DNA from: Bacilli bacterium
GTDB taxonomy: Bacteria > Bacillota_I > Bacilli_A > RFN20 > CAG-288
Length of the DNA stretch: 64,000 nucleotides
Reading direction: 5' to 3'
Assembly (NCBI GenBank): GCA_022652945.1
Contig: JALCRV010000001.1
Coordinates: forward strand, 257,384 to 321,383
Shown here piece after piece: positions 35,778-44,254 of the stretch. Position 1 is the first letter of the stretch. Every line of letters begins with the position of its first letter. The notes below the pieces were generated by a model. That model ran no database searches. It was not told the DNA's origin and saw nothing but the letters and a program-made list of their open reading frames with translations. The position numbers and the translations under genes are program-made.

Positions 35778-37562
35778 TTACTTCAAAGTAGCAAGATAAG
35801 AAGCTAAGTTCGCACGATCATAGAAATTGGCGATATCAGTAATCGGATAATCTGGGACCACGCCTTGGTCAACATCATAGTAGACACCGTTTTTCACCGT
35901 GCAGATCGCATGGCTGCCGGAGAAGGCAAAACCCGTACCATCGGCAAGGCAGGTGCTATCAACAGCACAAGCACCACCCCCGGAAGTTTGACCTACCATC
36001 GTGACCTTGCCCGAGCTCTTAAGCACGGAGGGCACAAGGTTACCGCTCGAGAAACTAATCGAGGAAGTCAGACAATAAAGCTTCTTACCATCGAGGCCAT
36101 CATCGCTGTTAAACTGCTTATCAAGATTTACATCAGCGCTCATCGGGAAGGAAGCCTTCGCCCCATCGAGCGGAGCGCTTAAATGCAAAGTTGAAGAACC
36201 GCCGAGCATCCAGCTGGTGACATAGGCGGCCGCCGTCGCGGCTCCTCCGCGATTGCAGGTCAGATCAAGTACAACGCTTGAAATACCATCTTCCTTAATC
36301 TTTTTATGGGCGTATTCAATTAAAGCGAAAGTATCTTTCGCAGCATCATCGACAGTCGGGAAAGTCGTATAATAATCCCCCGAAATACCAATGAATCGAT
36401 CAAAGGTGATAAAGGCGGTCGTGCCGACTTCTTGATACGGCGTAATCGGGGTGGAAGCATCATTTCTGGCTTTCTCAAGCGCAGCTTCAGCTGTATCCCA
36501 ATACGTATTGGAAGTGCCTTTATATTTTGTATCGCTGAGATCGAAATCGGAGCCGGCGAAATAAGAAGGGGTTTCCGCCACCGAATGGTTATCGTCTAAA
36601 TCCGTTTCGAGAACATAGGCTAAAGTCGCATCAGCGATCTGGGGATCGGTGGACATGAGCCCTTCTTTTCGACCCGTCCGGGTTAAGAAATCATCAAATG
36701 TGGTAATACCATGCTTTTCTTTAAGGGCATAGTTAAAGTCCCCATTAAGGCAGAACTCATGATAAGTAAAATCAGCCAAAGCCTGGCTGCGCGGACCTTT
36801 CGGAGCAGAATAATAGAGATCCTGGAGAGGACTGGGATCGTTGGCGATAAAGACATTGATGCCGTTATAGTAAAACTTAGCTCCCAAAGCATTGCCGAAG
36901 ATATCAGAGAAAGTCGCTACAGGGATATAGCCTATGCCATTTTCGAGAATCATCGGAATCTCGTCTTGGCCAAGATCGGCTACCATTTCGTGTCCTGCAA
37001 CAGTATAAGTGGCTTTATCTTCTTTTAAATAGGTCGGGGCTCCGCTTTCATCGGTTGGCAGTAAGCCAAAGGGATCCAAGCTCGTGGCTTGGAACGAACG
37101 AGCAAAAAACTTCTCGGCGTTAGGGAAAGTGATGGTCTTAGCCGCAAAATCAAAGATGGCTTGCTGACCATCTTCAACAGTCATCGTAAGGACATTTCCC
37201 TTCACGACATTGGAGCTATGATCGCTGGTACTGAACATTTTGAGTTGGTTCAGAGAAGTTAACATCGTCGTTGTATCGACAAAGAGCACATCGGTGTTGC
37301 CTTTTTGGAAGTAAAAGGACATCACCTGTTTACTCTTAGGGTCTCCAATATATGCTGTAAGATCGACTTTGGTCATAACGGTGGCGCTAAGAGAAGATGA
37401 GGAGTTAGAAGAAACGACACTCGAAGAAGAGGATATAGAAGAGCTTGCGGAAGAGGAGTTAGAGGAACTAATAGATATCGAACTGCTCCCGCCATTTCCG
37501 CAGGAGTCTAGCAAAGCAATAAGCAAAACAACACCACAAGTAAGAACAAAAGGTTTTTTCAT
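35778..37562 (-). CDS. S41-family (C-terminal processing-like) protease lipoprotein
   Basis: The frame opens at 37634, but the ATG at 37562 (MKKPFVL, with AAAGGGA upstream) gives a proper lipoprotein signal ending LLDSC at about residue 21. A linker of about 40 nearly pure Ser residues follows. The C-terminal half fits peptidase family S41: SVVLDLTCNRGGAATAAAY (the VVLDLRxNxGG strand), SISFSSGNLVPS with the probable nucleophile Ser, and VGQTSGGGACAVDS. No PDZ domain is evident. Before the catalytic part is a beta-rich region with a copper-amine-oxidase-N-like pattern (EMVADLGQDEIPMILENGIG). It is probably a surface-anchored protease. Total 594 residues. Confidence 0.82.
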   Translation of the reverse strand: MKKPFVLTCGVVLLIALLDSCGNGGSSSISISSSNSSSASSSISSSSSVVSSNSSSSLSATVMTKVDLTAYIGDPKSKQVMSFYFQKGNTDVLFVDTTTMLTSLNQLKMFSTSDHSSNVVKGNVLTMTVEDGQQAIFDFAAKTITFPNAEKFFARSFQATSLDPFGLLPTDESGAPTYLKEDKATYTVAGHEMVADLGQDEIPMILENGIGYIPVATFSDIFGNALGAKFYYNGINVFIANDPSPLQDLYYSAPKGPRSQALADFTYHEFCLNGDFNYALKEKHGITTFDDFLTRTGRKEGLMSTDPQIADATLAYVLETDLDDNHSVAETPSYFAGSDFDLSDTKYKGTSNTYWDTAEAALEKARNDASTPITPYQEVGTTAFITFDRFIGISGDYYTTFPTVDDAAKDTFALIEYAHKKIKEDGISSVVLDLTCNRGGAATAAAYVTSWMLGGSSTLHLSAPLDGAKASFPMSADVNLDKQFNSDDGLDGKKLYCLTSSISFSSGNLVPSVLKSSGKVTMVGQTSGGGACAVDSTCLADGTGFAFSGSHAICTVKNGVYYDVDQGVVPDYPITDIANFYDRANLASYLATLK

Positions 37563-37593
37563 AATGAATAAGTCCCTTTCTAAAGACACCGTT

Positions 37594-37602
37594 ATTTTAG
37601 CA
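37594..37602 (-). promoter_or_regulatory. Candidate extended -10 promoter of the S41 protease gene
   Basis: On the minus strand TGCTAAAAT forms an extended -10 about 32 bases before the start codon. No good -35 is seen. Confidence 0.35.
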
Positions 37603-37766
37603 CTCCCACTCTCAGTAAAAGCAGAACGTCTCATCGCTTTAATAAAAGATATCTTCGTGACGATGGTTAGAAAGCATTTAAAAAAGCGCCCTTTAATTCT
37701 GAGAGCCAGAAAATATAAGACGTGAAAAAGATGTCATGAATATAAAAGACAAGAGCAAGAAAAGTC

Positions 37767-38240
37767 TTAATTTAAATCAATCTTATAAACCCTTTGACGT
37801 GCCATATCCGGGGAATAAGCGTAATATTCCTTATCTGGGAAACCGATCGTGACAAGTTTCCCGCCGAGTTTTTCAATCGTTTTAAAAGAAGCGCAGTTAT
37901 CTTCATCGCAGGAAAAATAAAGACTTGTCATTCCGTGAAGTCTCGCTAAAGGAAATAAAAGTCTCACTGCCTCATAAGCGTAATGATGTCCACGGAACTC
38001 TTCATCGACTTCGTAACCGACGTTTCCTCCCCAGTAAGCCTGTAACCCAGCGCCGATCTTTAAAGAAACTTTTCCGACTTCTTTTAAAGTCTTAGTTAAG
38101 ACAATCGAATACCAGTAAAAAGGCAGGCCTTTTCCTTCCTGAGAATACTTTTCAAAAATCTTCAAGGAAATGACCGGACCCTGGATAAAATCAAAACCAT
38201 CTAAGAATATGAAGCCTTCCTTTTTCGTTTCTTTGTCCAT
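37767..38240 (-). CDS. GNAT-family N-acetyltransferase
   Basis: The 157-residue protein has the GNAT pattern: GYEVDEEFRGHHYAYEAVRL, where the pyrophosphate-binding loop RGHHYA replaces the usual RxxGxG/A, and YFSCDEDNCASFKTIEKLGG, the C-terminal part resembling RimJ/RimL-type enzymes. The acceptor is unknown. It starts one base after the dusB stop codon and is probably translated with it. Confidence 0.8.
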   Translation of the reverse strand: MDKETKKEGFIFLDGFDFIQGPVISLKIFEKYSQEGKGLPFYWYSIVLTKTLKEVGKVSLKIGAGLQAYWGGNVGYEVDEEFRGHHYAYEAVRLLFPLARLHGMTSLYFSCDEDNCASFKTIEKLGGKLVTIGFPDKEYYAYSPDMARQRVYKIDLN

Positions 38241-38241
38241 C

Positions 38242-39219
38242 TTATTTGTCTTCCTCCGCTTTAAGGGAAAGCAAAGGGAACAAAAGATTGTAATATTCCG
38301 ATCTAGACGAACAATGGACTAACTGATTCTTCAAAGCTCGCATGTTATCCATGCCTTTAAGGTAAAGGCAAGAAACCCCGCGGAGCACATCGCAGGCATT
38401 CTTCTCACCTTTTTCAGCAATCTCTAAATCCAAGTGCCTTAAGATGCAGGTTACTTGCTCCTGTAAAATCTTTTCCCGGATTTCCTTACCTTCTTCGTGA
38501 TTGATCAAATCCTCGAACAGTTTCGGATTGCCGATTGCTTCTCTTCCAAACATAAAAGCATCCGCCCCGGTGATTCTTTCAACCTCATCGATATTCTCTA
38601 CATTGATATTCCCGTTCGCGATTACCGGAATTTGCACCATTTTCTTCGCTTCACCGATTTGATCGTAATGCACCGGCCCAACAAAGCCCTCTAAGGTCGT
38701 CCGCCCGTGAATAGCGATTAAACACACGCCAGCGGCCTCTAGAGCCTTCACATTCTCTTTCACATTGACTTTATCGTACCCGAGTCTAATCTTCGCCGTG
38801 ACCGGATGAGAAGAGGTTAAAACAATCTTGCGCATCAGCTCATAAAGATGATCGGGGTCTTTTAAAAGATACGACCCGGATTTCTGTCTTAAGACCTTGC
38901 GAGCCGGACAGCCGAGATTAAAATCCAAAAAATCAAAAACTGCGTGATCGTTAATATACTTAATCGCTTCGAGAATCACATCTTCCTGACTGCCGAACAG
39001 CTGTAAAGCGACAGGTCCTCTTTCTTTTTGATGCGGCAGCATCTCATCGGTCTTTTTATTCTTGTAATTAATAGCGTTCGCCGAGGTCATCTCCGTATAA
39101 GTCAGCCCCGCTCCATAGAAACGAGCTAATTCGCGCATCGCAAAAGATGAATAGCCCGCTAACGGAGCCTGGACATAACGATTCTTAATCTCTAAACCAG
39201 CTACGGTAAATGTCTTCAT
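38242..39219 (-). CDS. dusB: tRNA-dihydrouridine synthase (DusB-like)
   Basis: This FMN enzyme reduces specific uridines in tRNA. The 325-residue protein has the TIM-barrel start KNRYVQAPLAGYSSFAMREL and the active-site motif LGCPARKVLRQKSGSYLL, with the catalytic Cys. FMN-binding patterns TAKIRLGYDK, AIHGRTTLEGFVGPVHYDQI and VIANGNINVENIDEV follow, and the C-terminal helical domain is present. In many Firmicutes dusB lies near ftsH and tilS, as here. The start codon lacks a close Shine-Dalgarno sequence. Confidence 0.92.
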   Translation of the reverse strand: MKTFTVAGLEIKNRYVQAPLAGYSSFAMRELARFYGAGLTYTEMTSANAINYKNKKTDEMLPHQKERGPVALQLFGSQEDVILEAIKYINDHAVFDFLDFNLGCPARKVLRQKSGSYLLKDPDHLYELMRKIVLTSSHPVTAKIRLGYDKVNVKENVKALEAAGVCLIAIHGRTTLEGFVGPVHYDQIGEAKKMVQIPVIANGNINVENIDEVERITGADAFMFGREAIGNPKLFEDLINHEEGKEIREKILQEQVTCILRHLDLEIAEKGEKNACDVLRGVSCLYLKGMDNMRALKNQLVHCSSRSEYYNLLFPLLSLKAEEDK

Positions 39220-39258
39220 ACTTCAAGAAGTATATCACGTCCTTCCTCTTCTTCCACG

Positions 39259-39285
39259 AAAAAGGCCCCCGAAAATCAGGGGCCT
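39259..39285 (-). terminator. Terminator after ftsH
   Basis: On the minus strand AGGCCCC pairs with GGGGCCT, followed by TTTTT. It separates ftsH from dusB. Confidence 0.85.
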
Positions 39286-39289
39286 AATT

Positions 39290-41887
39290 TTACTTCTCGT
39301 CTTTCTTGTCGTCAGTCTTCTCGTCCGTCTTGCCATCCACGAGGTTTTTAAGATCCTCAGCGGTGTTCTTGGCTTTTTTATTCAGCGGAGAAACATCGGG
39401 GCGGTTCTTTTCCCCTTCGGCTTTTAAAGCGGCGAAGGAAACCGGCTCAACTTTGACGAGGACTACTTCAACTCCTGTTTCATCTTCTACGTATTGTCCG
39501 AATTCCTCCGGAGTCTTTCCCATTGCGCTCCAAAGGGTCTTTTCGATTACCAAGGAAACGGAAGCGGTAAGTTTATCCGAAACAGTCTCACCTAAGCCGG
39601 AAACACGATTAATGACCGACTTAGTCGAATCCTTCATAATCTTCTTAGCTTGTCGAGGAGTGATTTCTTTCCCGCCTTCAACTTCTAAGAAAAGACAGAT
39701 CAAGGAAGCGTGACCACGGATGCTGCTCATCGTCTCTTTAAAATCATCGATATCCTTTTGAAGTCTCGGATCGGTGACTTTAGAAGTCTCTTCTTTCACG
39801 ACCGGAACCGGATTATCGGCCTTTTCTTCCGCGGGTTTAGCGGTAACGGCCGGCGTAATCGGAGCGTTAGTAGTCGTAACGGCCGGCTTTTCAGCCTTCG
39901 GAGGCATCTTGCGATTAGTTAACAGATAATCAATCTGCTCAGCGGTGATCGTTTCTCTATCGATCAAGGTTGAAGCGATTAAATCGACATCGTCCTTATA
40001 TTTAGTAAGTAAGTCAGTCGCCTGTTTATGGGCTTCATCGATAATCTGCCTGACCGCCTTATCAATCTGTAAAGCGATCTCGGAAGAATAGCGGGCCTGG
40101 GAGGAAGTGTAATCACGCCCTAAGAAGACCGAGCCGGAATTCTTTTCATACTGAATCGGGCCTAAATCGGACATGCCGTATTCAGTCACCATCTCTCTAG
40201 CAATCGCCGTCGCCTGCTCAATATCATTAGAGGCTCCGGTCGAGATATCCCCAAAGAAGATTTCCTCGGAAGTTCTCCCGCCTAAAAGGCCGGTAATCTG
40301 TGCGAGCAATTCAGCTTTAGTCAGAAGATAACGATCGTTTTCCGGAGTCATCAAGACATGGCCACCAGTCCGCCCACGCGGAATGATGGTAATACGTTGG
40401 ACTTTCTCGGAATGCTGCAACCGGATGCCGATGACGGCGTGCCCGGCTTCATGGTAAGCGACTCTCTTCTTCTCTTCTTCAGACATCCCGCGATTAGTCT
40501 TGGCGGGGCCAGCGATCGAACGATCGATAGCTTCATCGATGTCGTCCATATCGACCGCGTTCTTTTTCTCTCGGACCGCTAAGATAGCTGCATCGTTAAG
40601 GATGTTAGCTAAATCAGCTCCGGAGAAGCCGACCGTACGGGAAGCAATCGCGCCGAAATCAACGCTCGGCGCCATGATCTTATTGCGGGAATGGACTTTC
40701 AGAATCGCTTCTCTTCCTTCTTTATCCGGAAGATCGACGGTGATAGTCCTATCAAAACGCCCGGCTCTAAGCAAGGCCGGATCGAGGACATCGGAGCGGT
40801 TAGTAGCCGCCATGACGATGACGCCTGAATTTTCTTCAAACCCATCCATCTCAACCAAGAGTTGGTTCAGAGTCTGCTCTCTTTCATCGTTGCCACCGCC
40901 AAGCCCAGCGCCTCTTTGACGCCCGACCGCATCGATTTCATCGATGAAGATCAAGCACGGCGCATTCTGCTTAGCGATACGGAACATATCTCTGACACGT
41001 CCGGCCCCGACGCCGACGTACATTTCGACAAAGTCGGAACCAGAAATCGAATAGAAGGGGACATCCGCTTCCCCGGCGACCGCCTTGGCCAGTAAAGTCT
41101 TACCAGTGCCCGGAGGCCCTTGAAGAAGGATACCTTTCGGAAGCTTAGCTCCTAAACGGGTATATTTTCTGCCGTTATGGAAGTAATCGACCATTTCGGA
41201 TAGCTCAGCTTTGACTTCATCGCAGCCGGCGACATCCTTGAAACGGACTTTGGAGTGCGTTTCTCTTTTCGCTCTCGAGGAATTGAAATTGAACTGCTGG
41301 GCATTCATCGAACCCATGGACTTAGAGAGTTTGTTGACCAGATAGATCGCTCCGATGATGATAAAAGCCCAGAGAAGGATATTGGGCAGGTAATCAAGGA
41401 AGGACACCCTGGTGGTGTAGTCGATAAAGGTATAACGTTCGGAATTGTAGTATCTAGTAGCGGTCGTTCCGCTGCCGTAAGTTCTAGTATTGATGATGGT
41501 ATAGAACTGATTGATGGCTTCATCGTTAGAAAGCATCAGCTGACCAGCGAAATAATTAGTGGTCTCTTTCTGATTAATCGTCGCTTTATAGGAGCCTTCC
41601 ATATAAAGGTAACCAGCCTGAGTATGGACCTCGACATTAAGGTAAACGATGTTGCCGTCATTCAAGATAGTATAAAGCTCACCATCCTGGACTTGGGCGG
41701 TCGAATCATGATAGATATCGGCATCGTAGTATTTCTTAACTGATTTAGTGTTGTACTGGCTGATCACATAGTAAACAAAGACGCCGATTAAAATCAGCGC
41801 AACAATGTAAAGCCAGCTGACATGAAAACGACGTCTGCCGCCGTTTTCCTCTTCGGGATTTTCGTTATTATCGTCTTGATCCTGCAT
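39290..41887 (-). CDS. ftsH: ATP-dependent zinc metalloprotease FtsH, with extended C-terminus
   Basis: FtsH is a hexameric membrane protease for misfolded and regulatory proteins. The order is an acidic N-terminus, a membrane helix ([17 protein letters not shown]), an extracytoplasmic domain, a second helix near residue 170, and the AAA+ module with Walker A GPPGTGKT and Walker [14 protein letters not shown]. The zinc site is HEAGHAV. The conserved part ends around residue 661 ([12 protein letters not shown]). Family members are usually 600-700 residues; this one has 865. The extra 204 residues include a Pro/Glu/Lys linker and a predicted folded segment (about 706-810), followed by a charged tail. 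AAGGAGG lies eight bases before the ATG. Confidence 0.95.
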   Translation of the reverse strand: MQDQDDNNENPEEENGGRRRFHVSWLYIVALILIGVFVYYVISQYNTKSVKKYYDADIYHDSTAQVQDGELYTILNDGNIVYLNVEVHTQAGYLYMEGSYKATINQKETTNYFAGQLMLSNDEAINQFYTIINTRTYGSGTTATRYYNSERYTFIDYTTRVSFLDYLPNILLWAFIIIGAIYLVNKLSKSMGSMNAQQFNFNSSRAKRETHSKVRFKDVAGCDEVKAELSEMVDYFHNGRKYTRLGAKLPKGILLQGPPGTGKTLLAKAVAGEADVPFYSISGSDFVEMYVGVGAGRVRDMFRIAKQNAPCLIFIDEIDAVGRQRGAGLGGGNDEREQTLNQLLVEMDGFEENSGVIVMAATNRSDVLDPALLRAGRFDRTITVDLPDKEGREAILKVHSRNKIMAPSVDFGAIASRTVGFSGADLANILNDAAILAVREKKNAVDMDDIDEAIDRSIAGPAKTNRGMSEEEKKRVAYHEAGHAVIGIRLQHSEKVQRITIIPRGRTGGHVLMTPENDRYLLTKAELLAQITGLLGGRTSEEIFFGDISTGASNDIEQATAIAREMVTEYGMSDLGPIQYEKNSGSVFLGRDYTSSQARYSSEIALQIDKAVRQIIDEAHKQATDLLTKYKDDVDLIASTLIDRETITAEQIDYLLTNRKMPPKAEKPAVTTTNAPITPAVTAKPAEEKADNPVPVVKEETSKVTDPRLQKDIDDFKETMSSIRGHASLICLFLEVEGGKEITPRQAKKIMKDSTKSVINRVSGLGETVSDKLTASVSLVIEKTLWSAMGKTPEEFGQYVEDETGVEVVLVKVEPVSFAALKAEGEKNRPDVSPLNKKAKNTAEDLKNLVDGKTDEKTDDKKDEK

Positions 41888-42055
41888 GGTTTAACCTCCT
41901 TGCTGCTCCCGGGAAAAGTCTTCTTTCATCCGGTCTACATGACACGGCTTCCCCTTTTTAGACTCCCGGAGGGACACTTATCAATAGATTAACATTTTCC
42001 GGGTCTTATTATCACAAATTTGCAACGGATATTTTCTCTTCTCTTTTCTTACAAT

Positions 42056-42080
42056 AAAAGGCCGGATTAAACCCGGCCTT
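42056..42080 (-). terminator. Terminator after nusG
   Basis: On the minus strand AAGGCCGG pairs with CCGGCCTT around a short loop, followed by TTATT. It closes the rpmG-secE-nusG transcript before ftsH. Confidence 0.82.
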
Positions 42081-42088
42081 CAATAGGA

Positions 42089-42826
42089 TTAATCAGCCTT
42101 CTCTAAGGAAGAGAACGGGATAGTGACCGTTGTCGGACGGCCGAAGAAAGTAACGGAAACATCGGCCTGGGCGTTATTCTGATCGACGGAGATAATCTCC
42201 CCTTCTTCCTCAGCGAACGCACCTTCGATGATCCTGACCTTCTCACCGACAACATAGTCTCCTCTGACTTCGGGTACGATAAGTTTCATCTGCTTCAAAA
42301 TCGGAATCATATCTTCTTTCGGAATCGGGAACGGCTTAGTGCCGGAACCCGAAGAGCCGACCAGACCGGTGACGCCCGGAGTATTACGAATGATATACCA
42401 GGCCAGATCGGACATGATGGCTTGGACAAAAATATAGCCCGGGTAAAGGTTAATCGTCTTCTTTTTGATTTCCCCGTTCTTTTTCATCATCGGCTTGCCG
42501 GTCTTTTTATCGATCACGGCTTCTTCCTGCTCGGCGACTACCACCTGATTGATGTATTCTTCCATGTGCATGGAGATTCTTCTCTTCAGAAGATAATCAG
42601 CGACGATTCTTTCGTGGCCGGAATAAGTGTTGGCGACATACCACTGCATCTCGGAAGAATGATCAACCCCATCAGCCATGACATCGAGGTTTCTTTCTTC
42701 AGCCGGAGCTTCGGTCTTAATAGTATCCGCTTCCGGAGCCTTAACCGGTTCAACCGGTTTAGTCTCTTCCTTCGGCTCTTCTTCTTGCGCTGTCTCGAAG
42801 ACAGATTCTTCTTTTTCCTCTATCAT
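42089..42826 (-). CDS. nusG: Transcription antitermination/elongation factor NusG
   Basis: NusG binds RNA polymerase and modulates pausing and termination. The core begins near residue 62 with QWYVANTYSGHERIVADYLL and includes LYPGYIFVQAIM, NTPGVTGLVGSSG and the KOW domain (VVGEKVRIIEGAFAEEEGEI). A charged insert (KKTGKPMMKKNGEIKKK) lies in the NGN domain. Total length is 245 residues against about 180 in Bacillus, because of a roughly 60-residue Glu/Pro/Ala-rich N-terminal extension. An internal ATG at QWYVAN is an alternative start, but the coupling ATGA to secE supports the long form. Confidence 0.94.
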   Translation of the reverse strand: MIEEKEESVFETAQEEEPKEETKPVEPVKAPEADTIKTEAPAEERNLDVMADGVDHSSEMQWYVANTYSGHERIVADYLLKRRISMHMEEYINQVVVAEQEEAVIDKKTGKPMMKKNGEIKKKTINLYPGYIFVQAIMSDLAWYIIRNTPGVTGLVGSSGSGTKPFPIPKEDMIPILKQMKLIVPEVRGDYVVGEKVRIIEGAFAEEEGEIISVDQNNAQADVSVTFFGRPTTVTIPFSSLEKAD

Positions 42827-43107
42827 CTGAATAACCCTCCAATAAATGTGGTGACGATACGAATGGCCGGAGTAATAGACTCTCCACCGCCTCCACCGGA
42901 ACTATTCGTGGTGGAAGAAGGCATATTGGTCTCGAAGCTCTTTAAGATCTGGACGGTAATCCAATCTTCAAAGAGAATAACCAAGGCGGAGATAATCGTA
43001 ATGACGCAGACGACGCCAACCGCGGTCCATAATTGCTTCTTATGAGGCCAGCGAACCCGTCGCGCTTCTTGATTGACTCCTTTGAAGTAACTGCGAATTC
43101 TTTTCAT
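42823..43107 (-). CDS. secE: Preprotein translocase subunit SecE
   Basis: SecE stabilises SecY. The 94-residue protein shows the conserved amphipathic segment YFKGVNQEARRVRWPHKKQL and one membrane helix (WTAVGVVCVITIISALVIL). Unlike compact Gram-positive SecE (about 60 residues), it continues with a Ser/Thr/Gly-rich linker (SSTTNSSGGGGGES) and a short hydrophobic end. AGGAGG overlaps the rpmG stop codon, and the gene overlaps nusG by ATGA. Confidence 0.92.
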   Translation of the reverse strand: MKRIRSYFKGVNQEARRVRWPHKKQLWTAVGVVCVITIISALVILFEDWITVQILKSFETNMPSSTTNSSGGGGGESITPAIRIVTTFIGGLFR

Positions 43108-43118
43108 TCTTTTTCCTC

Positions 43119-43265
43119 CTAGCGCGTTTCCTTATGCAGCGTACGGCAATTGCAGTGCGGGCAGTATTTCATGACCTCAATCCTTTTGTCGTCTCCCTGC
43201 TTCTTGGTAACCGTGTAATTGCGGGATAAGCATTTAGTACAAACCAGAATCACCTTTTCTCGCAT
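43119..43265 (-). CDS. rpmG: 50S ribosomal protein L33
   Basis: This 48-residue gene reads [17 protein letters not shown] at the N-terminus and [14 protein letters not shown] at the end. The paired CxxC motifs (CTKC and CPHC) mark the zinc-binding form of L33. It is the first gene of rpmG-secE-nusG, the standard Firmicute order, and ends 11 bases before secE with a GAAGGGG ribosome binding site upstream. Confidence 0.95.
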   Translation of the reverse strand: MREKVILVCTKCLSRNYTVTKKQGDDKRIEVMKYCPHCNCRTLHKETR

Positions 43266-43310
43266 TTTAAAGACCCCTTCTCAGATTCAACTAAGTTAAT
43301 ATACGTATTT

Positions 43311-43338
43311 ATTATATGCATAAATCAAGGAATGTCAA
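43311..43338 (-). promoter_or_regulatory. Strong promoter of rpmG-secE-nusG
   Basis: On the minus strand a perfect TTGACA (43333-43338) and a perfect TATAAT (43311-43316) are separated by 16 bases. The leader to the rpmG start is about 40 bases. Confidence 0.9.
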
Positions 43339-43414
43339 AGAATATCTAACCGCCCTTAATTGAAATGACTAAAGAGTAATTTAAAGAGCCAAAGAGAACC
43401 GTATTCTTCCTTTT

Positions 43415-44224
43415 TTAAGCGCTCAATAAATCCAGTTGCTCATCTTCATTAGGAATAAACCCGCAAGACTTATAAAGATGCTTCGCCTGCTCATTAAGTT
43501 CATCAGCGCTTAAGAAAGCTCTCTTCGCACCCTTTTTATTTCCGTACGTCAAAGCCTGGTTCAGCAGTCTTCTTCCAATCCCCCGGTTCTGTTTATCTTG
43601 TCTGACCGCTAATTCCCTAATCCAGCAGACTTCCCCATGAGGCAATTCTTTTCCGTATAAAGCCATAAATAAGGCACCGACGATTTCGTTATTTTCTTTC
43701 ATGAGGAAAATCTTCGCCTCTTCGCTTTTCGCCTCTAATAAATTCGCTTCATCATTATGAAGCCAACTTAAGACAAAATCTTTATCTTCCCCTCTGAACT
43801 CTCGGGACTGATAAGCGACATTCCTTGTCAGGTTGGAGATTTCCTCCGCTTCTTCTTCCGTCCCGAAAAGCGGTTTTTCAGTATCCTTAAAACCATCTAA
43901 ACCATAAATCCAGTAATCTTTCATCTCGCCGAAAATCTGGAAGCCTCTTTTTAAAAGATCGGCTTTCCAATGTTCAGAGATAAACTGAACTAAGACATCC
44001 TTACGTCCTTTAAGCCCGCGGAGCAGTTCCTCTTCCTCATTGCAGCTATAAAGCAGTTCAGGTCTGTTATACCCTTTATTAATCCCAAATAAAGCGATTA
44101 ACGAAGAAGAATTCTCTTCCAAAGTAAAGTCCTGATAATCCTCGTAGACCGTATAAGTAAATCCGGAATGATCAAACTTCAAAGCATCGTGGCATAATTG
44201 CCTGTATTCTTCTAAACTGATCAT
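43415..44224 (-). CDS. GNAT-family acetyltransferase, long form
   Basis: The C-terminal 140 residues are a GNAT domain: IREFAVRQDKQNRGIGRR appears as IRELAVRQDKQNRGIGRRLL, with the acetyl-CoA loop QNRGIG, then GAKRAFLSADELNEQAKHLY. The N-terminal 130 residues (YEDYQDFTLEENSSSLIAL, FQIFGEMKDYWIYGLD) resemble a second, degenerate GNAT half. The acceptor is unknown. AAGGAG lies seven bases before the ATG. Confidence 0.85.
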   Translation of the reverse strand: MISLEEYRQLCHDALKFDHSGFTYTVYEDYQDFTLEENSSSLIALFGINKGYNRPELLYSCNEEEELLRGLKGRKDVLVQFISEHWKADLLKRGFQIFGEMKDYWIYGLDGFKDTEKPLFGTEEEAEEISNLTRNVAYQSREFRGEDKDFVLSWLHNDEANLLEAKSEEAKIFLMKENNEIVGALFMALYGKELPHGEVCWIRELAVRQDKQNRGIGRRLLNQALTYGNKKGAKRAFLSADELNEQAKHLYKSCGFIPNEDEQLDLLSA

Positions 44225-44254
44225 CCTTTTTCTCCTTGATCTTTAATGTTTAAA

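Noticed and set aside
40358-41095. Long plus-strand frames opposite ftsH
   Set aside because: ftsH has complete AAA+ and HEAGH motifs on the minus strand; the opposite frames are codon-bias shadows.
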